Assembly: GCA_027028725.1 (NCBI GenBank)
Contig: JALVIB010000047.1
Span: 1 to 10,328 of the forward strand
DNA length: 10,328 nt
From: Candidatus Altimarinota bacterium
Lineage (GTDB): Bacteria > Patescibacteriota > Gracilibacteria > UBA4473
Direction of reading: 5' to 3'
Shown: piece by piece, positions 10,038 through 10,328 of the stretch
Layout of the letters: the number at the start of each line of letters is the position of its first letter
Numbering within the stretch: the first letter of the stretch is position 1
Notes under the pieces: model-generated
Told to the model about the DNA's origin: nothing
The model's database searches: none
Seen by the model: the letters and a program-made list of their open reading frames with translations, nothing else
Translations under genes and position numbers: made by a program

Positions 10038-10053
10038 AATCCCGCGAAATTTT
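10038..10053 (+). repeat. Dispersed motif copy between convergent genes at right end
   Basis: AATCCCGCGAAATTTT fills most of the 25-bp gap between the 46-aa ORF and the transferase, and overlaps the transferase stop codon (10054-10052). Confidence 0.85.
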
Positions 10054-10328
10054 ATTTCTTCCAGCTATAAAAATAGAGGGAAAGGATTATTACGCTCATT
10101 ATTCCTAAGGCAATTATCTTTTGCCAGCCAGTAAAAAAGATAGAAATTCCCGCGAAAATTCCAGAAATTGCCATAAATAATAAAACCGCCTTTCGTTCAC
10201 CGATTTTTCGCGAGATTAAGTGATGTAAATGCTTTCCGTCGCCGCGAAAAGGTGATTTTTTATCGATGAAAATTCGGCGCAAAGTGACTAAAACCAAATC
10301 AATAATCGGCAAACCGAGAATGAGTAAA
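10052..10328 (-). CDS. C-terminal part of a WecA/MraY-type glycosyl-1-phosphate transferase (5' end outside window)
   Basis: The frame is open to the right edge (LLILGLPIIDLVLVTLRRIF upstream of and through the first in-frame TTG), so this is the 3' end of a larger gene, not an 86-aa protein. The visible part has LPIIDLVLVTLRR, then a loop with SPFRGDGKHLHHLI, then two membrane segments (AVLLFMAISGIFAGISIFF and IIALGIMSVIILSLYFY). The G-D-x(3)-HLHH loop is typical of the polyprenyl-phosphate sugar-1-phosphate transferases WecA, TagO and related enzymes (glycosyltransferase 4 family), where the HxHH motif lies in a cytoplasmic loop. It would start a lipid-linked glycan (O-antigen, wall or S-layer polymer) at the inner membrane. 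A near-copy of the dispersed repeat (10143-10160) encodes part of the GIFAGI membrane segment. Confidence 0.85.
   Translation of the reverse strand, partial: LLILGLPIIDLVLVTLRRIFIDKKSPFRGDGKHLHHLISRKIGERKAVLLFMAISGIFAGISIFFTGWQKIIALGIMSVIILSLYFYSWKK

Noticed and set aside
1522..10053. CRISPR array or Chi/KOPS explanation for the repeated CGCG motif
   Set aside because: Copies are irregularly spaced, lie inside genes and have no uniform spacers, so not CRISPR. The 9:8 strand balance argues against a polar Chi or KOPS-type signal, at least within this window.

Overview
The window looks like a piece of chromosome from a small-genome, low-GC bacterium, most likely of the Patescibacteria/CPR (Parcubacteria-type, perhaps Moranbacteria-like). 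This is inferred from the AT-rich coding style, short gene spacing, lack of Shine-Dalgarno sequences, a secreted Kazal-domain lipoprotein and housekeeping genes in no familiar operon order. No marker here fixes the taxon. Full-length conserved proteins in the standard code (yidD ends in TGA) argue against the UGA=Gly code of Gracilibacteria.

Layout, left to right. Minus strand: the first 12 codons of a zinc-ribbon protein (1-36) and a 278-aa protein with a transglutaminase-like Cys-His-Asp triad (116-952). Plus strand: an RppH-like Nudix hydrolase (1216-1659), a 392-bp gap packed with several dispersed repeat families, leucyl aminopeptidase pepA (2052-3566), and a Kazal-domain lipoprotein split by a -1 frameshift at a run of seven C (3641-4332). 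A coiled-coil hypothetical lies on the minus strand (4350-5051). Then come ruvA (5185-5751) and yidD (5816-6088) on plus, replicative helicase dnaB (6144-7523) and class I fructose-bisphosphate aldolase (7789-8790) on minus, and a type 1 IPP isomerase (8958-9494) and tRNA-Arg(UCG) (9608-9684) on plus. Next is a SAM-I-type riboswitch (9753-9847) leading into a 46-aa ORF (9886-10026). The window ends in the 3' part of a WecA/MraY-type glycosyl-1-phosphate transferase on minus (10052-10328).

Two things stand out. First, an 18-bp near-palindrome, AAAATCCCGCGAAATTTT, is sprinkled through the window. I count by eye 17 exact copies of its 11-base core ATCCCGCGAAA, 9 on plus and 8 on minus, plus about seven near-copies. 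Eleven of the 17 lie in the roughly 18% of the window that is non-coding, including all three convergent gene junctions. The other six lie in frame inside genes, encoding peptides such as NPAKF, KISRDF and KIPRNF. The motif is stop-free in all six frames. It behaves like a DNA-uptake or other genome-wide signal sequence. Second, the riboswitch keeps the SAM-I core, including its pseudoknot, but has no P4 helix, and the only gene after it is an unrecognised 46-aa ORF.

A third thread is promoter placement. For several genes (lipoprotein, ruvA, idi, Nudix, probably the 278-aa protein) a good -10 box ends only 5-13 bases before the start codon, implying leaderless or nearly leaderless mRNAs. The genes do not form one pathway. 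They are independent housekeeping functions (recombination, replication, glycolysis, isoprenoids, peptide turnover, membrane insertion) with a few accessory genes between them.
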